From NCBI GenBank assembly GCA_032095175.1, contig DAMCZI010000021.1, positions 1 to 64,000 on the forward strand: a DNA stretch of 64,000 nucleotides, read 5' to 3'. Under the pieces are notes generated by a model that was given only the letters and a program-made list of their open reading frames with translations, did not search any database and was not told the DNA's origin. Position 1 is the first letter of the stretch; each line of letters begins with the position of its first letter. This DNA is from DAMCZI01 sp032095175 (lineage in GTDB: Bacteria; Bacillota; Clostridia; Clostridiales; Caloramatoraceae). The position numbers were made by a program, and so were the translations under genes. Positions 26,175 to 35,447 of the stretch are shown here, piece by piece.

Positions 26175-28022
26175 TTACCAAAATTTATATGCCTCCCAGA
26201 AAATAACGTTAATTGTCATGATTAAACCAGTAACACCTGTCATAATCAGCTTTATCTTTTCCTTCCTTGTGCAGTTGAATTTTTTCCACTTTACAACAAG
26301 GATAACAGCGTAAACAACAGGAACTAGTGCGAGGATTCCATTCAGTATGATACACCATTTAACATCCTTAAGCAGTGCCAAACTGGAAAACAATTTTACT
26401 GATATATAAATAAACATAATTGCCGTAATAACAACGGAAGCATTTACAATAGCACGGTATATTCCCAAATTCCCTTGAACCCTTTTGTGTTTTAAAAAGC
26501 AAATTAAGCTGATAATCAACACAAAAAATCCATAAAGTGCTGCCAATATGAATAAACCCAATAGTATATATTCTGCTATCACTCCATAACCATTCACTTC
26601 CACATAATCTGCACCTGGCAGCTGCAGGACTGTATGTCCATCTTCATTGGTTGATGAATAAATAATAAACTGCTTCACTCCACCCATATCCAACAGATAT
26701 GAGTTTTCACCAATAGATGTGACAGTATGATTAGCTCCAGGTACAGAATATATACCCTCACCTTTTGATACAAACCGCATCTGGCAAATTAAACTATAAG
26801 GCTTTGCAAAGCCTTTGAAGCAGGTTCTCGATGACACATACATGCCAGAAATGTCTTTTGATGACACTTTACCTGAACTAACCTTGTATTTTCCAAAGAC
26901 CAGTGGTAAAAGGCCACAGTTATATATCGATTCATTGCACTGGTTTGTAAGAACTATCATGCCTGTGTCTGATTTCGGATCAAACGCAAACCATGAGGTA
27001 CTTCCAAGCGTACCCCCATTGTGCCATAAAACAGAAACTCCTAGCTCATCTGTCCAAAATCCATGGCAGTTCCTAGCCGTTGTCCCATCAGCATAGAACA
27101 AGGAAGGAGAAAGCATTTCATCTAGGGTTTCTTTTTTTTCAAACAGTGGTGATTTTCCCTCTTTGGTAGTTAGGAATGCCTGCCCAAATTTTATAAAATC
27201 ACTTATAGTCCCAGTTGCTTTTCCTGCGGGATATAACGGAAGATTATACAAACAGGTCCCAAGTGATTCATTCTTTGTGGAATAACATTTTTCTAATCTA
27301 CGCTTTTCAGCGACCCATTTATTATCTGAAAGTGTAGGATTTAATGCCGTATGCTCCATGCCAAGTGGCTCAAAGATGTGTTCATGCACATAGTCATCAA
27401 AAGATTGTCCACTGACACGTTCAACGATGTATCCTGCCAGTGTAGAACCCCAATTGGAATATGCTAGAATAGTACCCGGCTTATTAATCTGCTCTGGTTC
27501 AATCAACTGCAGCACATCTTCAAGTTTTTTTACATCTTCTTTGTCTTTAACAAATATGTCTGTAAGTGTTTCCTGCCAGCCAGCATTATGGTTCATAAGG
27601 TTGAGCATAGATATTGGAGTATCAAACTTAAGTCTTTTAAAAAAGCCATCAGGAAGATATGTACGAATATCTTTATTGAGGTCTATCTTTCCCTTTTCCA
27701 CAAGCTGCATAACACTTGTCCACACTAGCAACTTGGTACAGGAACCCCACTCGAAAACCGTATTCTCATCATTTGCAATTGTATTCTCAATATCTGAATA
27801 TCCGTATGCCTTTTTAAGCATCACATCACTGCCTGTAAATACTGCAACAGATACCGCAGCTGTAGTACCCCTATTCTTCTTTACATAAGCATCAATCACA
27901 GCTTCGATATTAGAATAGGAAACCCCTGATGGCAGTACCCCTTCATGTCCTGCTGCAAATGCAGTCAATGATGCTGATGCACACAAGACAAGTGCAAGAG
28001 CAATGCTAAGCAATCTTTTCAT
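26175..28022 (-). CDS. Secreted/membrane serine hydrolase, class C beta-lactamase-like
   Basis: 615 residues. The signal peptide (1-24, ends TAFA-AG) is followed by a beta-lactamase/DD-peptidase-like domain (about 30-370) with SCTK (Ser94, Lys97), the YSN motif (Tyr188) and WHNGG as the third box. A spacer domain follows (about 375-470), then about four C-terminal membrane helices (475-612). The enzyme would act outside the cell on peptidoglycan or D-peptides, held by its C-terminus. The start at 28022 is chosen because it gives a clean signal peptide. The upstream membrane protein gene ends at 28082. Confidence 0.85.
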   Translation of the reverse strand: MKRLLSIALALVLCASASLTAFAAGHEGVLPSGVSYSNIEAVIDAYVKKNRGTTAAVSVAVFTGSDVMLKKAYGYSDIENTIANDENTVFEWGSCTKLLVWTSVMQLVEKGKIDLNKDIRTYLPDGFFKRLKFDTPISMLNLMNHNAGWQETLTDIFVKDKEDVKKLEDVLQLIEPEQINKPGTILAYSNWGSTLAGYIVERVSGQSFDDYVHEHIFEPLGMEHTALNPTLSDNKWVAEKRRLEKCYSTKNESLGTCLYNLPLYPAGKATGTISDFIKFGQAFLTTKEGKSPLFEKKETLDEMLSPSLFYADGTTARNCHGFWTDELGVSVLWHNGGTLGSTSWFAFDPKSDTGMIVLTNQCNESIYNCGLLPLVFGKYKVSSGKVSSKDISGMYVSSRTCFKGFAKPYSLICQMRFVSKGEGIYSVPGANHTVTSIGENSYLLDMGGVKQFIIYSSTNEDGHTVLQLPGADYVEVNGYGVIAEYILLGLFILAALYGFFVLIISLICFLKHKRVQGNLGIYRAIVNASVVITAIMFIYISVKLFSSLALLKDVKWCIILNGILALVPVVYAVILVVKWKKFNCTRKEKIKLIMTGVTGLIMTINVIFWEAYKFW

Positions 28023-28081
28023 AAACAACCCATCCTTCCTCTTTTGAAACAACTGAAAAATATAATACCACACAAAGTTCA

Positions 28082-28789
28082 CTAATACATATTAAAAATA
28101 GATCTAGGACGTCCATCTATTCTCAACTTACCTTCTACTACAGATTCCAAATATTGCTTGCCATTTTTATCTTTTTTGAATATTCCTAAGTACTCTTGAC
28201 CTGTTTTATTAAATCTAATATAGGCTTCAGAATAGTCTTTTTCCTTGTAATAATTTACACTCCAATAAATATCTAATTCATTATCGCTGTCATAGTACAA
28301 CCAATCATAGTCTTTTATAGCGATATTATTGTAATCATAGACCCAAACATTGAACATAACATGGGCATTATCCTGTACATCATCTTTATTATATCTTCTT
28401 ATTCTACTTTGAATGGGAGCATCCTCTGGGTAGTAACAAGAGGAATCAATCTTATTAAATCTGTTCTCCAAAGCTACTTGTTTTCCAAAATTATATACTT
28501 GCTTTAATGATGATTGCGGAACTATATAGTTTATTGCAATAAATGAAATTAAAGAGAATATAAGGGCCATCCATTTTATCCTTATGTTTGACTTTGATTT
28601 TTTCTTAATTACAAAATAGGCGATAATAATCAGTATTGGTATTTTTATTGCTTGGAAATAAAATAAGACAATATTACAAAGGTAAATTACTATAATTTTT
28701 AACCATAACCATTTTTCATCTTCTTTAGTTTGAAAAAGAACAGCAACTATAAGTGAACATAGAAGAAGGCCAAAAATAATATAAAACAA
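28082..28789 (-). CDS. Membrane protein with extracytoplasmic C-terminal domain, unknown
   Basis: 235 residues beginning at TTG (AAAGGGG upstream). Three hydrophobic helices occupy about 2-20, 28-60 and 72-92, separated by a basic KKKSKSNIRIK loop. The C-terminal half (about 100-235) is polar and rich in Tyr and Asp (DDVQDNAHVMFNVWVYDY, ELDIYWSVNYYKEKDYSEAY) and looks like a beta-rich external domain. Its stop is 59 bases before the serine hydrolase start, so the two may form a transcript. No family recognised. Confidence 0.6.
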   Translation of the reverse strand: MFYIIFGLLLCSLIVAVLFQTKEDEKWLWLKIIVIYLCNIVLFYFQAIKIPILIIIAYFVIKKKSKSNIRIKWMALIFSLISFIAINYIVPQSSLKQVYNFGKQVALENRFNKIDSSCYYPEDAPIQSRIRRYNKDDVQDNAHVMFNVWVYDYNNIAIKDYDWLYYDSDNELDIYWSVNYYKEKDYSEAYIRFNKTGQEYLGIFKKDKNGKQYLESVVEGKLRIDGRPRSIFNMY

Positions 28790-29218
28790 ATTTATACCCC
28801 TTTTATATAAATAATCACTATTACTGTTATAATACTAATGCTCCATTATTTATATTATAAAGAATACCAATTTTGTTTTCAAATTAATAGCATAGTTATA
28901 TATCAATTTCATTGAGCATCAGGGAATATTGAAATTATTTGAATTATCTGTGCTTGAATTACCATAGATATAATGATAATATTGAGAAAAATAATATTTT
29001 GAATCGGAGGAAAAACAAGGATGAAAAATGCATTTGATAAATTGTAGATTTGACCTTTAAATAATACTCTAAGATATGTTTTCAGACTATCTAGAGCGCC
29101 TCCTATGAAAATTCTTATATGAAAACTTATATACAGCTTTTTAGACCTTTGTATAAATAAGCAATATAAGCTTGTTTCTTTGATATTAGTATAAGAATTA
29201 TGATAGGGGGATATATAA
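28790..29218 (+). other. 429-bp intergenic region upstream of the ABC exporter
   Basis: AT-rich, no gene of usual size. At 29021-29047 there is an eight-codon frame (MKNAFDKL, then TAG) preceded by a strong GGAGG site (about nine bases). It could be a leader peptide, the start of a decayed small gene, or chance. No terminator-like hairpin or riboswitch was recognised between it and the ABC gene. Confidence 0.4.
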
Positions 29219-30961
29219 ATGCTTTATTTATTTTATAGTACATGGAAATATGCCAATAAGGATCGTTGGAAATTAGCAGTATGTTATGTACTTCATATTA
29301 TTTCATTCACAGGAGAGCTTATTCAGCCTTTATCCTTTGGTATGGCAATAAATGCTATTCAAAGGAATGGTGCTAACGATATTATGCCAGTGCTAAAATG
29401 GCTCGGAGTTTATCTTGCCGGCTTCTTTATATTTCAAATTTTTCATCACAGTGCTAGATACTTCGAGATAACATCAGCGCTAAAAAATCAGCAGCGCTTT
29501 GTAAGGGATATGTATAAGAAAATATATAATCTACCTATGAAGTGGCATATAGATCATCATTCAGGTGAAATTGTTAATCGTATTAAAGTTGCAGGAGAAG
29601 CCTTGAGGGATTTTGGATTTTCACAGCATTCTTATCTTGAAAATCTGTTTCTATCTGTTGGACCAATTGTGCTTCTAATGAGGCTGAATTGGCAGATTGC
29701 ATTAATAAGTATTGTACTTACTACTATTAATTTAGTAGTAGTATTTAAAATCAATAAGACAATTCATCCAATTCTAGATAGACAAAATGATTGCTTTCAT
29801 GCTTTTTCAGCAAGAATAACAGATTTTGTATGCAATATTAAAACAATTATAACACTTGGTTTAGGAAAACAAACAGGTAAAGATTTAGATAAAAAGTTTA
29901 ACAGCTATTATGATGAATGCATGAATGAATTTAGGATAAATCAACCAAGGTGTTTCTTAATTGGCTTTGGTGCAATTGCTACTGAATTAATAGTAGTTGT
30001 ATATTATATATGGTCATGCAAAAGACTAAATATTTACCTAATGGCTGGAAATGTAGTCATGATAGTAACATATTCTAGGCAGCTGGAAGATGCACTCTCC
30101 GGCATAACTTCAAACTTTTATGAAGTTTTACATAGAAAAGCTGCTCTTGAATCAGTAGATATAATAATACAATCATCACTACATAATGAAGTACTTGAAT
30201 ACAAAGATAGCATAAGTTCCTGGCAAAATCTTTCAATTGGAAATTTAAAGTTTAAATTTGATAATGAGAATTATATTCTTGATGGAATTGATATAGATTT
30301 TGCGAAACATAGCAAAACAGCTTTAGTAGGCCTTAGCGGTTCTGGAAAAAGTACTTTGCTGAATGTGCTTGGAGGCATTTATCAGCCAGAATATGTTGAA
30401 GTTTTAGCTGATGAAATGAACTATTCAAGTTTAGGAGCCTTTGCAAAATCAACTGTATTAGTTTCACAGGATCCAGAGATTTTTGAAAACACAATTAATT
30501 ATAATATAACCTTTGGATTAGAGGCTGATGATGCTGAAATTGAATCAGCAATAGATATAGCCCAAATGAATGAAGTCTTAACCAAACTTCCAAATGGATT
30601 AAATACTGATATAAGAGAAAAGGGTGTTAATCTCTCTGGAGGAGAAAAACAAAGACTTGCATTAACAAGAGGATTATTTTTTTCTAAAGGAAAGGATATT
30701 CTACTTCTAGATGAGGTTACCAGCAGTGTAGATGCAATTAATGAAAGATTAATAATGGAAAAAATACTGCAGCATTACAAAGAATGCTGTGTAATCTGCA
30801 CTGTTCACCGTTTACATATACTTGATATGTTTGACAATATAATAGTTATGGATAACGGGCATATTGTTCAAAAAGGACACTTTTCTAAACTCATTAAAGA
30901 AGAAGGACCTTTTAAAACATTATGGGAAAAGTACCAGTCAGAAACTGATAGCAGATATTGA
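29219..30961 (+). CDS. ABC transporter, fused permease and ATPase (exporter type)
   Basis: 580 residues. Residues 1-310 form a six-helix exporter-type membrane domain (SFTGELIQPLSFGMAINAI, LPMKWHIDHHSGEIVNRI). Residues 330-575 form the ATPase: Walker A GLSGSGKST, Q-loop VSQDPEIFENT, signature LSGGEKQR, Walker B ILLLDEVTSS, and H-loop TVHR. There is no N-terminal C39 peptidase. It resembles half-transporters that work as homodimers or with a partner, but no partner gene is adjacent. RBS AGGGGG. The substrate is unknown; drug or peptide export is typical for the group. Confidence 0.9.
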   Translation: MLYLFYSTWKYANKDRWKLAVCYVLHIISFTGELIQPLSFGMAINAIQRNGANDIMPVLKWLGVYLAGFFIFQIFHHSARYFEITSALKNQQRFVRDMYKKIYNLPMKWHIDHHSGEIVNRIKVAGEALRDFGFSQHSYLENLFLSVGPIVLLMRLNWQIALISIVLTTINLVVVFKINKTIHPILDRQNDCFHAFSARITDFVCNIKTIITLGLGKQTGKDLDKKFNSYYDECMNEFRINQPRCFLIGFGAIATELIVVVYYIWSCKRLNIYLMAGNVVMIVTYSRQLEDALSGITSNFYEVLHRKAALESVDIIIQSSLHNEVLEYKDSISSWQNLSIGNLKFKFDNENYILDGIDIDFAKHSKTALVGLSGSGKSTLLNVLGGIYQPEYVEVLADEMNYSSLGAFAKSTVLVSQDPEIFENTINYNITFGLEADDAEIESAIDIAQMNEVLTKLPNGLNTDIREKGVNLSGGEKQRLALTRGLFFSKGKDILLLDEVTSSVDAINERLIMEKILQHYKECCVICTVHRLHILDMFDNIIVMDNGHIVQKGHFSKLIKEEGPFKTLWEKYQSETDSRY

Positions 30962-31015
30962 TAAATTTTATAAACACTAAAATAGAAGGTGCTAATTTTT
31001 CTCTTTGATATTTTT

Positions 31016-31049
31016 ACCCCCCATGATTTCTCAAAAAATCATGGGGGGT
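31016..31049 (+). terminator. Hairpin after the ABC transporter gene
   Basis: Perfect 14-bp stem ACCCCCCATGATTT/AAATCATGGGGGGT with a 6-base loop. The T-run after it is weak on the plus strand; it may serve both this gene and the converging lipoprotein gene. Confidence 0.7.
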
Positions 31050-31116
31050 GTCTTCAATTTTAAAAGCTCATCTAGGATTTATAACTCACGAAATCAATTT
31101 CTCCAAAGGATATATG

Positions 31117-31728
31117 CTAATCCAATAATTCCATATCATATATAGTATAGTCACATCGATATATGAACAAATATTGACCATCTATTAATATTCCAGTAGA
31201 TTTATCTATATCTGTTGCAAAGTAGCTAACATCATCTCCTACAAAGGTTGCCAATGGCTTGCCACTTTGAGACCTTATTAATATTGCTTTGCTTTTTCCA
31301 GTTGTAATATTTCTCATATCATTTATCATTCTATTAACGAATGGTACAGACCTATCGAAATTTTTAACATCGACTCTTTTAGCATATTCATCAAATACAT
31401 TGGTTAATCCATCTTCATACATTATTAAGCTGCTTCCTACATGAACCATAGATTTTCCGCCTATAGTCAAACTAATAACAGAAGATTTCTTAGTAGTTTC
31501 GCCTTCTTCATTTTTAATATCAAATTTATTTTCTGAGCTTATGCTTATGGATCTGCCTTTTACTTGGTCTATAATATTGCTTTCTTCATCATAGGTTTGT
31601 ACTATAGCGGTTCTTCCTTTTAATTTTTCCTTCATTTTCCCTAGTTCATTTTTAAATAGATTACAACCACTCATTAATGTTGTAGCACAAATTATACCAA
31701 TAATTATTGTACTTTTAATTTTTTTCAT
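31117..31728 (-). CDS. Lipoprotein resembling DUF5052 proteins
   Basis: 203 residues. Signal peptide and lipobox LMSGC (Cys22), then a charged spacer and a beta-rich domain: RTAIVQTYDEESNIIDQVKG, SVISLTIGGKSMVHVGSSLI, and a C-terminal YLFIYRCDYTIYDMELLD. The opening motif (a strand with YDxxxN followed by KGRSISI) is what I associate with DUF5052 lipoproteins of Bacilli and Clostridia, whose role is unknown. GGAGG precedes the ATG. Single gene facing the ABC transporter gene. Confidence 0.65.
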   Translation of the reverse strand: MKKIKSTIIIGIICATTLMSGCNLFKNELGKMKEKLKGRTAIVQTYDEESNIIDQVKGRSISISSENKFDIKNEEGETTKKSSVISLTIGGKSMVHVGSSLIMYEDGLTNVFDEYAKRVDVKNFDRSVPFVNRMINDMRNITTGKSKAILIRSQSGKPLATFVGDDVSYFATDIDKSTGILIDGQYLFIYRCDYTIYDMELLD

Positions 31729-31934
31729 CCTTAGTCCACTCCTCCCAAATTACAACCAGTCCTTCTAGGCAGATTGCATGCCTGCCATATTTATCCTAAT
31801 CATTATATGACAACTTGTCTTATAAATCAACATTGAATGTATAAGGAAAGCTACATACAATTGATAGCTATTGTGCAAAATAGATTAAATTCTTATGTCT
31901 TATAAGTGTAACCTTACAGGAGGTGTGCTTAAAT

Positions 31935-32588
31935 ATGAAAAAGAAGTTGCTAGTATTTTTTAGTATTGTCGTATTAATTCCAACTATTATTATAGAAACA
32001 GCTTTTGCAGTAAATCATATTAAGCTAATTGTTAATGACAAAGAAATAACCCCAAGTATTCCAATACAAATAACCGAAGGGAAAACAGTGGGATCTATTA
32101 AGGATGTTGCAGAAGGATTAGGGGCTACTGTGCAATGGGATGAAAAAAATAAAATGATAATTATTGCTGATAAAAAGAAACAGTTATTAGAACGAAAAGA
32201 ACAATTACTTGAAAATGCCTTTGCTTTAGATACACCTGAAGAAGTTGCTAATAATTGGGCTAAAGGAGTAATGTCCCGAAATGGTGCTTTGCAATATGCA
32301 TTATTGTGTGATGATTTAAAAAAGAAGATGCTACCTGATTTTGTATCCTTCGATTGGGTAACAGGTGTTTCCAGTCCATGGATAGACCATTATCAAATAA
32401 TAAATAAAGTAGAACAGAAAGATGGCACATGGAAATTCGCCATTAAGTTTCACTATACAGATTCTACTGGAAGTTCTATATATTCAACTTCTAATATAAT
32501 TGTAGAAAAAAACTATATTGGGCAGGCTCCATTGCCTATATATCCTCCTGTTGTTGAAAATAAGTGGTGCATAATTGCAATTAAATAA
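31935..32588 (+). CDS. Secreted protein with copper amine oxidase N-terminal-like domain
   Basis: 217 residues, start at the ATG 31935 with AGGAGGTG. Signal peptide to about residue 25 (TAFA-VN). Residues 27-80 are a copper-amine-oxidase-N-like domain (IKLIVNDKEITPSIPIQI, VGSIKDVAEGLGATVQWDEK, MIIIADK), a cell-surface module common in Firmicutes and not itself catalytic. Residues 95-217 form a second domain (TPEEVANNWAKGVMSRNG, VSSPWIDHYQIINKVEQKDG, KFHYTDSTGSSIYS) resembling NTF2-like accessory domains. It probably has a structural or ligand-binding role at the envelope. Confidence 0.8.
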   Translation: MKKKLLVFFSIVVLIPTIIIETAFAVNHIKLIVNDKEITPSIPIQITEGKTVGSIKDVAEGLGATVQWDEKNKMIIIADKKKQLLERKEQLLENAFALDTPEEVANNWAKGVMSRNGALQYALLCDDLKKKMLPDFVSFDWVTGVSSPWIDHYQIINKVEQKDGTWKFAIKFHYTDSTGSSIYSTSNIIVEKNYIGQAPLPIYPPVVENKWCIIAIK

Positions 32589-32728
32589 GTTACTCATTAA
32601 AAACTGAAATATTTAGTATAAAAAGGAGCTCATTGCTGCTCCCTAAACTCTCAAAGACAACCATCTAGTATTCTTATAACTCCAAAATCAAGTGGCTGTC
32701 ATTTTTTAGAAGGGTCATATCTGCTATG

Positions 32729-32840
32729 TATAACGCAATAAAGATTTCACATTAAGGTATTTATTGCGTTATATGAATTTAGGAAAATATTTCGCATAAA
32801 TGATTTTTAAAAATGTAAAATCATTTATGCGAAATATATA
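32729..32840. repeat. Double-hairpin intergenic repeat, copy 2
   Basis: TATAACGCAATAAA (32729-32742) with TTTATTGCGTTATA (32760-32773), then ATTTCGCATAAATGATTTT with its complement to 32837. Same unit as at 1062-1170 but in the opposite orientation; it fills the 290-bp gap between two 3' gene ends. Confidence 0.85.
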
Positions 32841-32878
32841 GATCATGATTTTCTTTATTTTAAACGTCTTACCTGCAA

Positions 32879-33466
32879 TTAATATTTACGTAAGTATTTT
32901 GTCCATTTTAATAAGTTTTCTAAGGAAAAAAAAGTATTCATTGTTATTAGTACCTTTCTTGCTTGTAAATTTATAGCTGTAGCTTTTCGAATTAAATTAT
33001 CCTCACTATTTAATTTATAACATATAAAATATTTAGAGTTATTTATAAAAGAAACACTTTCTAAAAAAGCTTCTAACTTTTCTCCTTCTATAATCATTAA
33101 ACCTTTTCCATCTATTCTATATAAATTATTCCCTTTATCTGTTAAATTAGTATGTAAGCACATCAATTCATATATTACTTCCTTTGGTAAAAAATCATAA
33201 TATTTAAAATATAGTTGGGATATTTCATCATTTATCTCTTTCAACTCATTTTCACCTAGTTCGCTTAATGTTTTAAGATTTGCTAATCTGCTAACCTTTT
33301 GGCATATATCCTCCCTTATCTTAAAATATTGCTCAATTATTTTATTAGAAATATTCTGTTTTTGGTTATAGCGAATTATTAAGAAATTCGAAACCAAACT
33401 CAAAACAGCAACTAAAAAAACTGATATTAATGGAATTAAACTAATAAAATCTTTATTTTGAAACAT
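32879..33466 (-). CDS. Single-helix membrane protein paired with a carrier protein, unknown
   Basis: 195 residues. One N-terminal membrane helix (about 8-32, SLIPLISVFLVAVLSLVSNFLI) precedes a cytoplasmic helical region (35-195) with alternating charge (NKIIEQYFKIREDICQKVS, ELGENELKEINDEISQLYFK). It starts two bases after the carrier protein gene ends, with GGAAAG as binding site, so the pair is one transcript. I recognise no family. The context suggests a membrane-linked partner for the carrier protein, but nothing in the sequence gives a reaction. Confidence 0.6.
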   Translation of the reverse strand: MFQNKDFISLIPLISVFLVAVLSLVSNFLIIRYNQKQNISNKIIEQYFKIREDICQKVSRLANLKTLSELGENELKEINDEISQLYFKYYDFLPKEVIYELMCLHTNLTDKGNNLYRIDGKGLMIIEGEKLEAFLESVSFINNSKYFICYKLNSEDNLIRKATAINLQARKVLITMNTFFSLENLLKWTKYLRKY

Positions 33467-33468
33467 TC

Positions 33469-33747
33469 TTACGCTTTCCTTTCAATAAGATCTTTAAATA
33501 TTGCATTTGTCATCTCATTTATAGTTTGATTTTCAAACATGAAATTAAAATGGAATTCATATTCAAACATATTTATTAATTCAGTCATAATTCTTATAGC
33601 TGTTAGAGAGTCAACACCGATTTCAAAAATGTTATCATTAATTGATATTTCAATCTCTCCAAGTGTCTCTTTAAAAATTTGAATAATTACCTTTTCAATT
33701 TCACTTTTAAAAATCGCATCATTTTTTCCAACATTCTCATCTTTCAT
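33469..33747 (-). CDS. Stand-alone acyl/peptidyl carrier protein
   Basis: 92 residues with the carrier fold signature: helix 1 IEKVIIQIFKETLG, loop INDNIFEIGVDSLTAIRIM, and helix 3 FENQTINEMTNAIFKDL. Ser in GVDSLTA is the phosphopantetheine site. The FEIGVDSL form is closer to NRPS/PKS or D-alanyl-carrier-like proteins than to fatty acid ACP. No synthetase, ketosynthase or dlt gene is nearby; only the membrane protein gene follows. The acyl or aminoacyl load and the enzyme that adds it must be encoded elsewhere. Confidence 0.85.
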   Translation of the reverse strand: MKDENVGKNDAIFKSEIEKVIIQIFKETLGEIEISINDNIFEIGVDSLTAIRIMTELINMFEYEFHFNFMFENQTINEMTNAIFKDLIERKA

Positions 33748-34020
33748 AATACTTTTCCTTTCTTTTTATATTTATGATATAAAAATTCGGAAAAAAATTA
33801 CAAACTCCTTTATTGTTACTTATTCTTTACTAATTTAGCTTACTACACCATTTTAGATAATTGCTTATAGCGATATTATGGTATCAAATTCCCATAAACT
33901 ATCTCTAAAATATAGTCAGGTACAAAATAATTGCAATTGTTTTTTACCTTTTTCCGCTACTTAATATATGCAATAATAGAAATGTAGAAATTCCCTAAAG
34001 ATATTTCGGAGGTGGTTGAC

Positions 34021-34956
34021 ATGAAAATTATAAAAAGAATAACTTCAGATACAATAAGCGAGTATGCAGATAAAATTGAATATGCAAAAGCGAATTTTAT
34101 TCCAATGTTGCCATTTGTAAAAATGCCCCTACATGATTTTGACAGATATAAATTATATAGCGAAAAAGGGATTTACTTAATTGATTACATTGGAGATGAA
34201 TATTGTCTTTACCATCTTTATCATTTAAGTGAGGGAGATGATACTTTACGAGCAACTTTAATTCTCCCATCAAATTGGAATAAACGATTTGAAATTATTG
34301 AAAAATCAATTCCTAATATTAAAGAATGGTTTTTGTCAGAGGATAATTCGAAAAGGTTTATAATTCAATCACTTGAATATGGTGAAATTGAATACTTTCC
34401 AACACTCTCACATTACCTAATCCCTACGATTATTAGAAACGGATTTGAACCTAAATATAGGATGTATATGAAAAGGGATGGGAATATTCCAGTGAACCAA
34501 TTAGGCGAGCTAGGTAAAGGCTTATCAAAAACATATTATTCAACTGAACTTTTGAACGATATTATTGATTTCTACTTTAAAAATAAATCTACCAAAAATT
34601 ATCGTTACTTTACAAATTGTACTTATGAGGAATTCTCGGATATGCTAAAGCAAGATTTTACTATAAATAATTCAAGATTTATAACAACAAATAATGGCAA
34701 GGTTATCTCTGGTATCATTGTATCAAAGGATTCAGGGAAAGTATGGATAGATAATTTTACAGTATGCCCCGAATATAATTGCAGCAGTATTGGTGAATAC
34801 CTTTTAAGTGAAACAGTAGCACAGTTAGCAAAGATTTACCCAGATGAGTCAATTTACATCTATTTAAACAGGGATTGTTATGATGCAGTTTCTGCTTGCG
34901 AGAAAGTCGGTTTTGTTCCTTTTGAATTTTGGACAGACATGATTTTTGAGAGGTAA
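34021..34956 (+). CDS. GNAT-family acetyltransferase domain protein
   Basis: 311 residues from the ATG at 34021 (GGAGGTGG seven bases upstream; an in-frame GTG at 34012 is less likely). The C-terminal half (about 180-310) is GNAT-like: NSRFITTNNGKVISGIIVSK, then VWIDNFTVCPEYNCSSIGEY as the acetyl-CoA-binding strand and helix, and AVSACEKVGFVPFEFWTDM at the end. The N-terminal half is a diverged, possibly duplicated, GNAT-like domain. The acceptor is unknown. It is followed 21 bases later by the CD3324-like gene, so they may be co-expressed. Confidence 0.75.
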   Translation: MKIIKRITSDTISEYADKIEYAKANFIPMLPFVKMPLHDFDRYKLYSEKGIYLIDYIGDEYCLYHLYHLSEGDDTLRATLILPSNWNKRFEIIEKSIPNIKEWFLSEDNSKRFIIQSLEYGEIEYFPTLSHYLIPTIIRNGFEPKYRMYMKRDGNIPVNQLGELGKGLSKTYYSTELLNDIIDFYFKNKSTKNYRYFTNCTYEEFSDMLKQDFTINNSRFITTNNGKVISGIIVSKDSGKVWIDNFTVCPEYNCSSIGEYLLSETVAQLAKIYPDESIYIYLNRDCYDAVSACEKVGFVPFEFWTDMIFER

Positions 34957-34977
34957 TACCTAAGGGGGGCTAATTTA

Positions 34978-35247
34978 TTGAACTATAAAAATGCAAAGGA
35001 TATTTTTCCTCCTGAACTTTTAAGAGAGATTCAAAACTATGTTCAAGGTGAGAGAATTTATGTTCCCCAATTAGAAAATATGAGAGTAAATTGGGGCAAA
35101 AAAAGTGGCTCACGGCAGGAAATTACTTTTCGAAATAATGAAATTTTGAAGAAATACAAAGATGGCTTTAGTATTGAGGAATTATCCGAACTATTTTGCT
35201 TAGGTAGTGAGTCTATTAGAAAGATTATTTATAAACTTAAAGAATGA
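34978..35247 (+). CDS. CD3324-family small DNA-binding-like protein
   Basis: 89 residues, TTG start with AAGGGGGG upstream. The sequence NYKNAKDIFPPELLREIQNY, VQGERIYVP, and a C-terminal helix-turn-helix (EILKKYKDGFSIEELSELF then LGSESIRKIIYKL) matches the pattern of the clostridial CD3324 family. The C-terminal motif resembles a Mor/RHH-type or homeodomain-like HTH. The function is not established; a regulatory role is plausible. It lies between the GNAT gene and a zinc-ribbon gene on the same strand. Confidence 0.8.
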   Translation: MNYKNAKDIFPPELLREIQNYVQGERIYVPQLENMRVNWGKKSGSRQEITFRNNEILKKYKDGFSIEELSELFCLGSESIRKIIYKLKE

Positions 35248-35276
35248 AAATAATTACATAGAAGGAGACTGATAAA

Positions 35277-35447
35277 ATGTCAAAAAAATATAGAGGAAAA
35301 GGATTAATCAACCTGCCTTCCAGAGGAAGAGGAACATGCCCCATATGTAATGCCAAAAGAATCAAACTACTATATGAAATTTTACTGGATAATGGCAAAA
35401 GGCTAACAGTATGTAAGCGTTGTCAACATAAAAAATTAAGTATTTAA
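35277..35447 (+). CDS. 56-residue zinc-ribbon protein
   Basis: Short gene with GAAGGAGACTGATAAA before its ATG. The product starts MSKKYRGKGLINLPSRGRGT and carries two Cys pairs, CPIC (21-24) and CKRC (46-49), about 21 residues apart, with a basic middle part: a classic treble-clef or zinc-ribbon arrangement. The many Lys and Arg residues suggest nucleic acid binding. It follows the CD3324-like gene by 29 bases and is probably co-transcribed. Confidence 0.8.
   Translation: MSKKYRGKGLINLPSRGRGTCPICNAKRIKLLYEILLDNGKRLTVCKRCQHKKLSI

Noticed and set aside
27427..27888. 153-codon plus-strand frame opposite the serine hydrolase gene
   Set aside because: Serine-rich mirror of a gene with conserved active-site motifs; no ribosome site.
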